Shown here: one piece after another, positions 8,050 through 15,485 of the stretch
Layout of the letters: every line of letters starts with the position of its first letter
Numbering within the stretch: position 1 is the first letter of the stretch
The notes under the pieces: generated by a model
What the model saw: the letters and a program-made list of their open reading frames with translations, nothing else
Told to the model about the DNA's origin: nothing
The model's database searches: none
Program-made: the position numbers and the translations under genes
DNA from: Lachnospiraceae bacterium UBA7202
GTDB lineage: Bacteria; Bacillota; Clostridia; Lachnospirales; Lachnospiraceae
DNA length: 21,643 bases
Direction: 5' to 3'
NCBI GenBank assembly: GCA_002490705.1
Contig: DKUO01000036.1
Coordinates: 17,949 to 39,591, forward strand

Positions 8050-9969
8050 CTAGTTCTGTGACTTGATAAATCTGATAAAGTCCGGCTTCGGTATCGGCTT
8101 AGAGAAGAAATATCCCTGAATAAAATCACAGTTCAACTCCGTAAAGAAATCCAGCATTTCCTGTGTTTCAATCCCTTCCACCACAATTTCCATATTCATA
8201 TCTTTGAGCATTGCCACCGTGTTTTTCAGAACCACCCGCATCTTGGGATTATCCTGCTCATCCACAAACGCCTTGTCCAGCTTAATAATTTTGAGCGGCA
8301 GCTGAATGACACGTTTGATATTGGAATAGCCTGTCCCGTAATCATCCAGGGAAAACGCTACGCCCGCCGCCGTCAGCTTGCTCAAGTTTGCAGACATAAC
8401 TTCCTGCGCATGGCTGGCCGCCGTCTCCGTGATCTCCAAATTAATACTTTCGGTCGGGACGTGATATTTCTCCATAATCTCAAGCACGTCCTCCGCCAGA
8501 GTGCCCCGCATACACTGGGTCACCGAGAGATTGACCTCTATGTACTCCAACCCCAGTGTCTTATATTCCTCGCTTGCAATAAAGCGGCACACCTCTTCCA
8601 GCACATAGTCTCCGATCCTGTGAATCGCGCCGCTCTTCTCCGCCGCCGTAACGAGAAGTTCCGGAGAGATAAACCCATAATTAGGATCAAACAGCCTAAG
8701 AAGCGCCTCCGCCGAGACAAATTTCCCCTTTTCCGTAGAATAAATCGGCTGGTAATATATCTGAAACCGCCTGAAGTTCAACGCATTTTCTATGATATTG
8801 TCAATATTGTTCTGGATTTCAAACATATCCTCATGAATCGCCTCGGCCACCTTCATCACCCGGGCCTCATACTTCAGCTTCTCATGAAAGTCCATGCCGA
8901 AGGTCATAAGCGTTTTAAAATCCGGGATTTCCTCCGGGCAGCGCGCCAGTATGACAAAAGGATTGAGACTTACATCCAAATTATTAAAATCCGATTTCTC
9001 CGCCAGGCTCTTCACCAGCATGTCCGCCGCCTTAACCGCCCGTTCCCGATCCTTTTCGGCAAACACCATGCGAAACCGTCCGCGGTCCAGATAATACAGA
9101 TCTCCTTTGTTGTCCAGCGCCCTGTTGATCTTGCGGACTCTCGCCACCACATCGTTTAACACCAGCATCGCAAAATCGTATCCCATCATCGCGTTGATCG
9201 ATGAGAAATTGCCCAGATTAAGCATGACCACATTGACGTGCTTCTCATTTCGATAATTTCTGGTCATATCCGTAGCATAAGCGCTGTATTTCATAAACTG
9301 CGTGTCAGAATCCATGATCTCCTCAGGTCTCTGAACGCCGACACTCATAACGAGCAGGCTGATCGCTGAGCTGAACATTTCCACCAGCGTGGTGGGTGAA
9401 AGCATTTGAATCACCAGCGCCGTGATACCAATCGGTATATAAGACATAACTGCAACTGCCTTCGTCCATTCCACCAGATCACGATAATGAATCATGTAGC
9501 CCATAATAAAGATGAGGTAAATCGCAACCGACACATAAATCAGGAAGAACCACGGTCCTCTCTGATATCCCTCGTCCACCAAAAACATTGTTTTGATAAA
9601 AGGATTCAACAGCAGAGCCGCCGTAACAACCAGAAAAGGCGCCCACAACACAAATTGAATCCAAAAACTTTTCCTGATCTTGTGCCAGGTATCCGTAAGG
9701 CTGATCACAAACAGCACATACACCGGGACCGTAAAATTATGGATAAACAAATAACCGGAATGGGCAGCATACAGCGCGGGCAGATTCGTGCTGCCTGCAT
9801 TATCCAGACACACTGCCCAAATATCAAACACCGTCGCCAGCCATGTCGTGAAAATAAATAACAAAAACAGCTTGTTCGGAGTCCCGCTGGTCAGCTTTCT
9901 CATAATACATGATATTAAAAGCAGTGTCAGTATTAAGATTGCAGCAATATCGAAGCTAAGACTTTTCAT
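8050..9969 (-). CDS. Membrane c-di-GMP phosphodiesterase (EAL) with degenerate GGDEF domain
   Basis: A 639-residue signalling protein. Residues 1-210 hold about seven membrane helices, similar in layout to the sensor of the neighbouring kinase. Residues about 225-375 look like a GGDEF domain whose signature is replaced by LDRGRF (294-299), so it should not make c-di-GMP. The EAL domain (about 395-635) keeps the expected residues: EALLR (421-425), N480, E512, the DDYGTGYS loop with D542/D543, K563, EGIET (598-602) and QGY (618-620). It is therefore predicted to degrade c-di-GMP to pGpG. The ATG has only a modest AGGAT site. It lies between two hybrid kinases, suggesting joint control of c-di-GMP-dependent behaviour. 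Confidence 0.92.
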   Translation of the reverse strand: MKSLSFDIAAILILTLLLISCIMRKLTSGTPNKLFLLFIFTTWLATVFDIWAVCLDNAGSTNLPALYAAHSGYLFIHNFTVPVYVLFVISLTDTWHKIRKSFWIQFVLWAPFLVVTAALLLNPFIKTMFLVDEGYQRGPWFFLIYVSVAIYLIFIMGYMIHYRDLVEWTKAVAVMSYIPIGITALVIQMLSPTTLVEMFSSAISLLVMSVGVQRPEEIMDSDTQFMKYSAYATDMTRNYRNEKHVNVVMLNLGNFSSINAMMGYDFAMLVLNDVVARVRKINRALDNKGDLYYLDRGRFRMVFAEKDRERAVKAADMLVKSLAEKSDFNNLDVSLNPFVILARCPEEIPDFKTLMTFGMDFHEKLKYEARVMKVAEAIHEDMFEIQNNIDNIIENALNFRRFQIYYQPIYSTEKGKFVSAEALLRLFDPNYGFISPELLVTAAEKSGAIHRIGDYVLEEVCRFIASEEYKTLGLEYIEVNLSVTQCMRGTLAEDVLEIMEKYHVPTESINLEITETAASHAQEVMSANLSKLTAAGVAFSLDDYGTGYSNIKRVIQLPLKIIKLDKAFVDEQDNPKMRVVLKNTVAMLKDMNMEIVVEGIETQEMLDFFTELNCDFIQGYFFSKPIPKPDFIRFIKSQN

Positions 9970-9986
9970 AATTTATCCTGTCTGTC

Positions 9987-10000
9987 AAAAAATATTTTTT
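9987..10000. repeat. 14-bp A/T palindrome in the EAL 5' UTR
   Basis: AAAAAATATTTTTT is a perfect palindrome 18 bp before the EAL start codon. Its role is unknown; it may be a weak hairpin or simply AT-rich leader. Confidence 0.3.
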
Positions 10001-10044
10001 CCGTCATCCCATGCCGCCTGTCTGTTTCTTTTGCAACTATTTTT

Positions 10045-10073
10045 ATTATATCAAATACAGGAAAAAGTGGAAA
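10045..10073 (-). promoter_or_regulatory. Extended -10 promoter of the EAL gene
   Basis: On the minus strand a perfect TATAAT (10045-10050) preceded by TGA makes an extended -10 box, with TTTCCA 17 bp upstream (10068-10073). It would give a 5' UTR of about 70 nt, so the EAL gene need not depend on the upstream kinase promoter. No c-di-GMP riboswitch consensus was seen in this UTR. Confidence 0.6.
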
Positions 10074-10087
10074 GGATTTCTTTTCTG

Positions 10088-12670
10088 TCAGCATTTCAGC
10101 CGACTTATAATCCTGAACAGCTTTCTGATATCCACGGGTTTCGCCAAATGTTCATTCATGCCGGCGTCCTTTGCCATAGTAATATCCTCTTCAAACGCGT
10201 TTGCCGACAGCGCAATAATAGGTATGTCTTTTGCATCCGGCCGGTCCATGGCACGGATCACGCGGGCCGCTTCGTATCCGCTCATAACCGGCATCATCAA
10301 ATCCATGAGAATACAGTCGAATTCTCCCGGTTCAGACGCCATAAAGGTATCCACAGCAGCTTTTCCATCGCACGCAGTCACGACCTTTGCTCCTGCATCC
10401 TCAAGCATAAACTCCACAATCTCACAGTTGATCTCATTGTCCTCCACCAAAAGGAGCCTCATCCCGGCAATATTATTATGCCGATTCCGCGTCTCGTCCA
10501 CAGGCTGGTCACTCCACGTCTCATCAACCTGAATGGGCAGCGTAACCTGTACCACACTTCCCTCGCCAATCTGGCTTTCTATCTCTATGCCGCCTCCCAT
10601 CTGCTCCACCAGTTTCTTCACAATAGACATGCCAAGCCCGACGCCGTTATAATGGGTTCTTGCGCCTTGGTTTTCCTGCGTAAAAGGCTCAAAAATATGT
10701 TTTTTAAATTCCTCCCGGATACCGATTCCGGTATCTTCCACAACAAATCGATAATACGCCATCCCGTCCCGGCAGTCGGTTTCTTTTACCTGAACAAATA
10801 CGGAACCTTGAGGCCGATTATACTTGATCGCGTTGTCAATAATATTCATCAAAATCTGTTCCAGATGCAGTGGATTGCCGATCAGCCTGCTATGCTGGAG
10901 TTCGATCTCCTCCAACACCAGCCGAATATTCGACTCCGCCGCCTGTCCAGATAGAATCGTGATGCAGTCATCCAATATATTATGAAGATCAAACGGTTCC
11001 TCTTCTTCCACCGGCCTTCCGCTTTCCAGCTTGCTGACCTGAAGAACGTCGTTCACCAGGGACAGCAGATGCTCTGTCGATACACGAATTTTCTTTCGGC
11101 ATTCTCTCTGCCGCTCCAAATCATCCGGACTCTTTTCGATGATGGACAGCATTCCCAGGATCCCGTTGATGGGAGTGCGAAGATCATGAGACATATGGGA
11201 AAGGAATTCGCTTTTAGCCGAGTTTGCCCTTCTGACCTTCTCCAGAAGCTCCATAATGGCCTGTTCCTGCTTCTTCCTCGTCACCATAATCTCCGTGATA
11301 TCCTGATGGTAGCCGTTCAGGCTGACGCCCTTCTTTTGAAAAGTTTTGTCCGGCACACCGCCGCAGCGGACATAAATTTTCCCCAGTTCCGGATGATACC
11401 ATGGATAAATCACCTCAGAACGCCCGGTTTCCACAATCTCCTGCACCACATCCTGTACCATCTCCACGTAATCCGGATCAATGTTTTGAAACCAATGCCG
11501 GTAGCACGCCTCGGGTTCCATCTCTTCCGGTACGCCCAAAAGAATCCGCATCGTCCGATCCGCATACATTCTGGGCTCACATCCCTCTTCCAACTCAATC
11601 GTCCAGATACCGGTCCTTGCTCCCTCCAGAATATCCTCCAGATTCCGCCTTGCCTCCAGCTTGTATTTCTCCTCCTTTTCCACCACAGCATTGACATCCC
11701 GCTGGGCAAAAATCACACAGTTCTCTTCCTCCGTCTTCTCCGTGGCGGAAAAATGCATCTCCATATGCTTTAATCCGTAAAAACTGTCTTTGACCTGATA
11801 GCGTACAGAAAATTTTTTCTTTGTCTCAAGCTGGGCGAGCACATAATCCTTTTTCGTCACAACGCGGAGTCTTTCCTGATCCCCAGGCATCACATACTGG
11901 GAAATATACTGCTCCATAGCTGTCTGATAGCCATCCTCGAAATTGACGTAACACCCCATACTCATCTGCTCGTTATTCCGGTATATCTCGCATTCGTCTG
12001 TGTCGAAGTTTACCTGATAAATTCCCAGATAATCCACGCTGAGGGCATGGAGGACATCATAACTGCGCTTTTGCAGCATGCGGAACAGATCACGCCGCTT
12101 TAAGGAAGACACGATAAAGTATGCCGCCGTCTGCAGCATATTCGATGCATACTCCAACAGCCTTACGGGCGGGTTATCCACCCCGTAAAAGCCGATATTC
12201 TTTTCGCCATTATAAAGAGGCACCACCACAAGAGAATGAATCTTCTGCCGCTTTAGAATCTCATATTGGACAGGGACGGTTTCCCGAATATCCTCCAGAC
12301 TTCCAATGATGATATGTCTGCCCACGCTGAAATTCTGATACCAGTTCGCGCACACCTCGGGCGGTAAATTTTGAAGATTCTCCTTTTCCGGCTCCACACC
12401 GTCCGCCACCCACTCATAGGTATTGTCGTCGCAGCCATGCTCATTCTGTTCAAATATGTAAGTCCGATCCCCGTTGAGCGCTTTTCCCAAATGTTCCAAC
12501 AGCACCTCCAGAGACTGATCCGGAGTCTCCTCCATCAGAGCCACACGGAGACCTTCATTAATAATAGTTTCCAAATTCTGAACATTCTGCACATCGCTGC
12601 GCTGTTCACTGTTTCCATCGGCCGGTGCGCCTTCGCCGGTCCGCTTAGCAGGCTCCCTCGTATCGTCCAT
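10088..12670 (-). CDS. Soluble hybrid sensor histidine kinase (GAF-PAS-PAS-HisKA-HATPase-REC)
   Basis: An 860-residue hybrid kinase without membrane segments. The N-terminal 30 residues are polar and probably disordered. A GAF-like domain spans about 45-190 (SLVVVPLYNGEKNIGFYGVDN), followed by two PAS-like regions (about 205-330 and 340-465). HisKA carries H495 in HMSHDLRTP; the ATPase domain has the N box MNIIDNAIKYN, G1 VEDTGIGI and G2 GVGLGMSI. The receiver has E743/D744, phospho-acceptor D790, S822 and K844. A GAGGAAA site precedes the ATG. The gene is transcribed before the EAL gene, with 118 bp and a separate promoter between them. It should sense a cytoplasmic cue; its downstream HPt or regulator is not in this window. 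Confidence 0.92.
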   Translation of the reverse strand: MDDTREPAKRTGEGAPADGNSEQRSDVQNVQNLETIINEGLRVALMEETPDQSLEVLLEHLGKALNGDRTYIFEQNEHGCDDNTYEWVADGVEPEKENLQNLPPEVCANWYQNFSVGRHIIIGSLEDIRETVPVQYEILKRQKIHSLVVVPLYNGEKNIGFYGVDNPPVRLLEYASNMLQTAAYFIVSSLKRRDLFRMLQKRSYDVLHALSVDYLGIYQVNFDTDECEIYRNNEQMSMGCYVNFEDGYQTAMEQYISQYVMPGDQERLRVVTKKDYVLAQLETKKKFSVRYQVKDSFYGLKHMEMHFSATEKTEEENCVIFAQRDVNAVVEKEEKYKLEARRNLEDILEGARTGIWTIELEEGCEPRMYADRTMRILLGVPEEMEPEACYRHWFQNIDPDYVEMVQDVVQEIVETGRSEVIYPWYHPELGKIYVRCGGVPDKTFQKKGVSLNGYHQDITEIMVTRKKQEQAIMELLEKVRRANSAKSEFLSHMSHDLRTPINGILGMLSIIEKSPDDLERQRECRKKIRVSTEHLLSLVNDVLQVSKLESGRPVEEEEPFDLHNILDDCITILSGQAAESNIRLVLEEIELQHSRLIGNPLHLEQILMNIIDNAIKYNRPQGSVFVQVKETDCRDGMAYYRFVVEDTGIGIREEFKKHIFEPFTQENQGARTHYNGVGLGMSIVKKLVEQMGGGIEIESQIGEGSVVQVTLPIQVDETWSDQPVDETRNRHNNIAGMRLLLVEDNEINCEIVEFMLEDAGAKVVTACDGKAAVDTFMASEPGEFDCILMDLMMPVMSGYEAARVIRAMDRPDAKDIPIIALSANAFEEDITMAKDAGMNEHLAKPVDIRKLFRIISRLKC

Positions 12671-12746
12671 ATGACTTTCCTCTCTGTAGGCCGCTTTCGT
12701 GCGCGCTTACCATGTTAAAATATAGAAACGGTTATTTCTCATTGCT

Positions 12747-13070
12747 TTATTGAAACTCAATATATTTTTTTGCATTTCCCTTTGCTTTTTCTACGGGATA
12801 CTTAACCTCATTCTTATCCATCTTACTGTTCACGATTTCATCGGCGTCCAATCTCAGCTTATCCAACATATCATAGCAATAAACCAAAACATCAGCCAAC
12901 TCCTCTTTCACATGTTCAATATCATATTCTTCGTCGTTCCACTGGAAACACTCCAACAACTCTCCCGCCTCTATCATAATGGACTTCGCCAAGTTGGCTG
13001 GAGAATGAAACTGATCCCAGTCTCGATCCTCTGTAAATCTCTTGATTCTGTCTATGGTTTGTTGCTTCAT
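12747..13070 (-). CDS. MazG-like nucleotide pyrophosphohydrolase
   Basis: A 107-residue all-alpha NTP pyrophosphohydrolase of the MazG-like group, which cleaves (d)NTPs to the monophosphate and pyrophosphate. The metal-binding motif is EAGE (34-37) followed by EELAD (56-60), and LAKSIMIEAGELLECFQW is typical of the family. The single short domain is the usual size for this subgroup, in contrast to the two-domain E. coli MazG. The ATG at 13068-13070 is chosen over a GTG at 13074-13076 because AAGGAG sits 5 nt upstream of the ATG and directly abuts the GTG. That AAGGAG also overlaps the stop codon of the nuclease-helicase gene, so the pair is surely co-expressed. The exact nucleotide substrate is unknown. 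Confidence 0.92.
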   Translation of the reverse strand: MKQQTIDRIKRFTEDRDWDQFHSPANLAKSIMIEAGELLECFQWNDEEYDIEHVKEELADVLVYCYDMLDKLRLDADEIVNSKMDKNEVKYPVEKAKGNAKKYIEFQ

Positions 13071-13079
13071 ATTCACTCC

Positions 13080-14846
13080 TTATCTTGCCGCTTCATGTAG
13101 GGCTTTTCTAAGTGCTTCGTCACATGCATAAATATATAATCCGCTTACGCCTCGTGTCATAAGAACCCTTACTTCATGCTGTAACAAAATCTCTCCATAT
13201 TTTTTCTTTGATCCATCAGATAACGTTCTATTTCTTACAGCCTTTACATTACAGCTTTCCTCCGGGTCAAAAACAATGCGACCTTCCCGGTATTTCACGG
13301 ATGGTCCAAGTATAACACCGGCATAGCTTAAATCGAATCCCTGTATCGTAAATGTCGATCCGACTTCACCTATTGTCTGCGGCTGTTCCGCCCAAGCTAA
13401 ATTTCTGATTGCTCTTTTTTCCTTATTTCCAAGTTCATGTTCCAGTTCCCTGTTCCATGGTTTATGCCATTGCCCGATCGTAACCTCCCAGTATTTCATC
13501 AGCCGCCCCGTCTGTCTTACCTGAGAATTGTAATCCCAATCATAGGTTGCAATGATCCTCGAAAGCGTCTTCTGCACAGAACTCGCTTTTCTTTGAATCT
13601 CAAGATCCAAATCCTCTGGCGAATCAAAAATACGAATTTCATAATTTGCAGAATGTTTCGGTATTTTTTGAATGATTCTGTCTTTTGTAAAGGCATCTAT
13701 CCAATCTAAAGTCTTTTGATCCGCATGCATTCTCAGCTGCTTCTTAAGCATCAGATAATTTTGTGTTTCCTTAGCCTGCTTTCTGTATTCTTCCAAAAGC
13801 TCTGATTCCCAAACCTGTTCCGTTGTTAATATCTGATTCTCATCAAACATTACCACCGTCACTTTAGCCCGCTCTAAAATATCCTGAAGCTGATTATCTC
13901 CCCTATATGATTGTTTCCCCTGTGTCCACAAGAGATGAGCTTCATCTATAAAAGCAACATCTATCGGATTCTCCGGCGAATGCGTATTAATAAATCTGGT
14001 GGGCTTGTAAACTACCTCACCAAATTGGTCTGTCAGTCCCAGTTTTGAAGCAATCTGTTCATATACTGTTATTTGTTCTTCATGATTGACAATCAGACTA
14101 CATCTTATTTCTTGATTTTCATTCTCTTTCGTCTGACAAAACAATTCATAAAACGTACTGCTGTTTAAAACGGTCTTTCCAGTGCCCGCTTCACCTTCTA
14201 TGAAAATAATCTGCCCTGTTTGTTCATTCTGCAATGCATTCCTAACTCTGTCTATAATCACATCTCTGGCTTCTATCTGTTCTGCCGTAAGCTTATGTAA
14301 TGGAGAAGCTTTAAAAACAGCCGAATCTTTAATAAAACTCTCCGAAGGAAAAAGATCCCTGTTATCTTTTCCGAGTTCTCTCCATATTGTGGAAAAGATA
14401 GTATCCAGCTCCTCAACAGGATAATATTTATTTTGCGGGTTTCCACGAAGATTGTGAACTTTTCGTACCCTTGGCACGCTAACCAGATAATGCATCAGCC
14501 TGTTTTCAATGTCAAGTGTCATTGATTTATTAAAATGCTCATGTCCGATAATATATAAGCTTGCTGAACTGTCTAGCATTTTTCTTTGCCAGGATTTCTC
14601 ATCCTTAATACCCACATCATAATGCTGTCGTGTTCTTGCCAAAACATTGTTTGACTCCCCAATATATACCTCATAATCATCGGTATCCTTCCAATTATGA
14701 AGATATACGATTGGAAATGATGCAATAATCTCTTGTACTTTATCCTTTTCCCCCGCAAGAGATAGCTTTTCAAAATAATTTAATGCGCTCTGATTATCAT
14801 CTATTTTCCTAATAATCGGCTGTGCAATTCCCGTCTTTTTTTTCAT
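13080..14846 (-). CDS. GIY-YIG nuclease fused to DUF2075 (SF1-like helicase/ATPase)
   Basis: A 588-residue two-domain protein. The N-terminal part (about 45-135) is a GIY-YIG nuclease: VYL (47-49), YIG (61-63), the RTRQH basic cluster (71-75) and the metal-binding Glu in DIEN (E114). The rest is a DUF2075/SF1-like ATPase with Walker A GEAGTGKT (218-225), Walker B FIDEAH (299-304), a motif III-like MFDENQ (333-338), motif V around GSTFTIQGFDLSYAG (496-510) and motif VI HEVRVLMTRG (557-566), so ATP hydrolysis and nucleic-acid translocation are expected. The ATG at 14844-14846 has no clear ribosome binding site and overlaps the stop of a short upstream frame as ATGA. MazG follows after 9 bp. A role in cutting foreign or damaged nucleic acid is inferred. 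Confidence 0.9.
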   Translation of the reverse strand: MKKKTGIAQPIIRKIDDNQSALNYFEKLSLAGEKDKVQEIIASFPIVYLHNWKDTDDYEVYIGESNNVLARTRQHYDVGIKDEKSWQRKMLDSSASLYIIGHEHFNKSMTLDIENRLMHYLVSVPRVRKVHNLRGNPQNKYYPVEELDTIFSTIWRELGKDNRDLFPSESFIKDSAVFKASPLHKLTAEQIEARDVIIDRVRNALQNEQTGQIIFIEGEAGTGKTVLNSSTFYELFCQTKENENQEIRCSLIVNHEEQITVYEQIASKLGLTDQFGEVVYKPTRFINTHSPENPIDVAFIDEAHLLWTQGKQSYRGDNQLQDILERAKVTVVMFDENQILTTEQVWESELLEEYRKQAKETQNYLMLKKQLRMHADQKTLDWIDAFTKDRIIQKIPKHSANYEIRIFDSPEDLDLEIQRKASSVQKTLSRIIATYDWDYNSQVRQTGRLMKYWEVTIGQWHKPWNRELEHELGNKEKRAIRNLAWAEQPQTIGEVGSTFTIQGFDLSYAGVILGPSVKYREGRIVFDPEESCNVKAVRNRTLSDGSKKKYGEILLQHEVRVLMTRGVSGLYIYACDEALRKALHEAAR

Positions 14847-14877
14847 ACAATATCCACTCTGACGCTGTGTTTCCCAT
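14809..14877 (-). other. Overlapping 22-codon frame with SD, out of frame with the helicase
   Basis: An ATG at 14875-14877 has AGGA 8 nt upstream and is read for 22 codons before a TAG inside the helicase gene. Its frame differs by one base from the helicase and crosses an eight-A run (14836-14843) just after the helicase ATG. Loss of one A, or slippage of one base, would fuse this start to the helicase. It could also be a leader peptide or chance. Confidence 0.25.
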
Positions 14878-15028
14878 ACAATAATTCCTGTTTCAGGAAT
14901 AACTTTTGTTTTACATACGAAAAATTATACCATATCCTCCGACAAAATTCATCCACATTGTATTCTTGAGTTCCCGTACGAGGCCAAGCATCTTTCTTCC
15001 AGTCACCTATCTTAAATATTCTTCCCAC
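14843..15028 (-). CDS. Possible small protein between the Spx-like and helicase genes
   Basis: A 61-codon frame starts with GTG, with AAGGA 6 nt upstream, inside the last 22 bp of the Spx-like gene, and ends as ATGA on the helicase start codon. These junctions would be typical of a tight operon and could explain why the helicase ATG lacks its own ribosome binding site. The product (GRIFKIGDWKKDAW near the start) matches nothing I recognise. Against it, a strong extended -10 promoter lies in the middle of the frame. It remains doubtful. Confidence 0.22.
   Translation of the reverse strand: MGRIFKIGDWKKDAWPRTGTQEYNVDEFCRRIWYNFSYVKQKLFLKQELLYGKHSVRVDIV
14884..14900. repeat. 7-bp inverted repeat in the helicase 5' region
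   Basis: ATTCCTG-TTT-CAGGAAT is a perfect palindrome with a 3-base centre, at about +17 to +33 of the predicted transcript. The AGGA that would serve the ATG at 14877 lies in its 3' arm in the RNA, so a hairpin would mask it. It could instead be a repressor operator. Confidence 0.55.
14924..14932 (-). promoter_or_regulatory. Extended -10 promoter of the nuclease-helicase/MazG operon
   Basis: On the minus strand TGGTATAAT is a perfect extended -10 box; no good -35 is seen, as is usual for this class. The predicted start lies near 14917, about 70 nt before the helicase ATG. Confidence 0.55.
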
Positions 15029-15357
15029 TCTGCTTCCTTAAATCCGACAAGCACTTTGTCCCCGTCTACGATCAGCGGACGCTTCACAAGCATTCCGTTT
15101 GTCGCCAGAAGCCGCAGCTGTTCTTCCTCACTCATCGCCGCGAGTTTTTCCTTTAACTGCATTTCCTTATAGAGCATCCCGCTGGTGTTGAAAAACCGTT
15201 TGAGCGGCAGACCGCTCTTTGCATACCAGTCTTTCAGTTCATCGTAAGAAGGATTGTCCTCTGCAATATGACGTTCTGTGTAAATAATTTGATGTGTGTC
15301 CAGCCACTTCTTTGCTTTCTGGCAGGTGGTACACTTGGGGTAATGAATAAACAGCAT
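15007..15357 (-). CDS. ArsC/Spx family thioredoxin-fold protein
   Basis: A 116-residue protein of the ArsC/Spx/YffB family. It has an N-terminal CTTC motif (C9 and C12 in YPKCTTCQKAKKWL), the conserved KRPL near R93 and the typical ending VLVGFKEAEWEEYL. Members with the CxxC motif include Spx and MgsR, which bind RNA polymerase during thiol or oxidative stress, as well as uncharacterised reductase-like proteins; sequence alone does not separate these. The ATG at 15355-15357 has GGAGA upstream, which excludes a longer frame from 15417. The gene lies upstream of the nuclease-helicase operon on the same strand and might be co-transcribed with it. Confidence 0.88.
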   Translation of the reverse strand: MLFIHYPKCTTCQKAKKWLDTHQIIYTERHIAEDNPSYDELKDWYAKSGLPLKRFFNTSGMLYKEMQLKEKLAAMSEEEQLRLLATNGMLVKRPLIVDGDKVLVGFKEAEWEEYLR

Positions 15358-15424
15358 GTCTCTTCTCCTTTCCTGAAAACCACTCGAATCCATGCATTTT
15401 ATTTTTTTATTTTGCATGTTGTGG

Positions 15425-15434
15425 TATGATTATA
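15425..15434. promoter_or_regulatory. Overlapping divergent extended -10 promoters
   Basis: On the plus strand TGGTATGAT (-10 at 15425-15430) faces the zinc-ribbon gene. On the minus strand TGTTATAAT (-10 at 15429-15434) faces the Spx-like gene. Both are extended -10 boxes, and the two hexamers share two bases, so polymerase can occupy only one at a time. Confidence 0.55.
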
Positions 15435-15485
15435 ACAGCATTTACACATTTCGGAAATACCAGACGTAAAACGCGAGGAAATATG

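Noticed and set aside
8410..9159. 249-codon plus-strand frame
   Set aside because: It lies wholly opposite the EAL gene and is rich in His, Arg and Leu without motifs.
9970..10087. Possible c-di-GMP riboswitch before the EAL gene
   Set aside because: The predicted UTR is only about 70 nt and shows none of the conserved GEMM loop sequences.
9788..10954. 388-codon open frame on the plus strand
   Set aside because: It lies opposite two clear genes (the EAL protein and the soluble kinase), has no recognisable domain and a His/Leu/Arg-rich composition typical of antisense shadow frames.
12671..12746. Terminator after MazG or promoter of the soluble kinase
   Set aside because: AGAAA/TTTCT followed by ATATTTT gives a 5-6 bp stem only, and the possible -10 box TATATT has no matching -35; evidence is too thin for either call.
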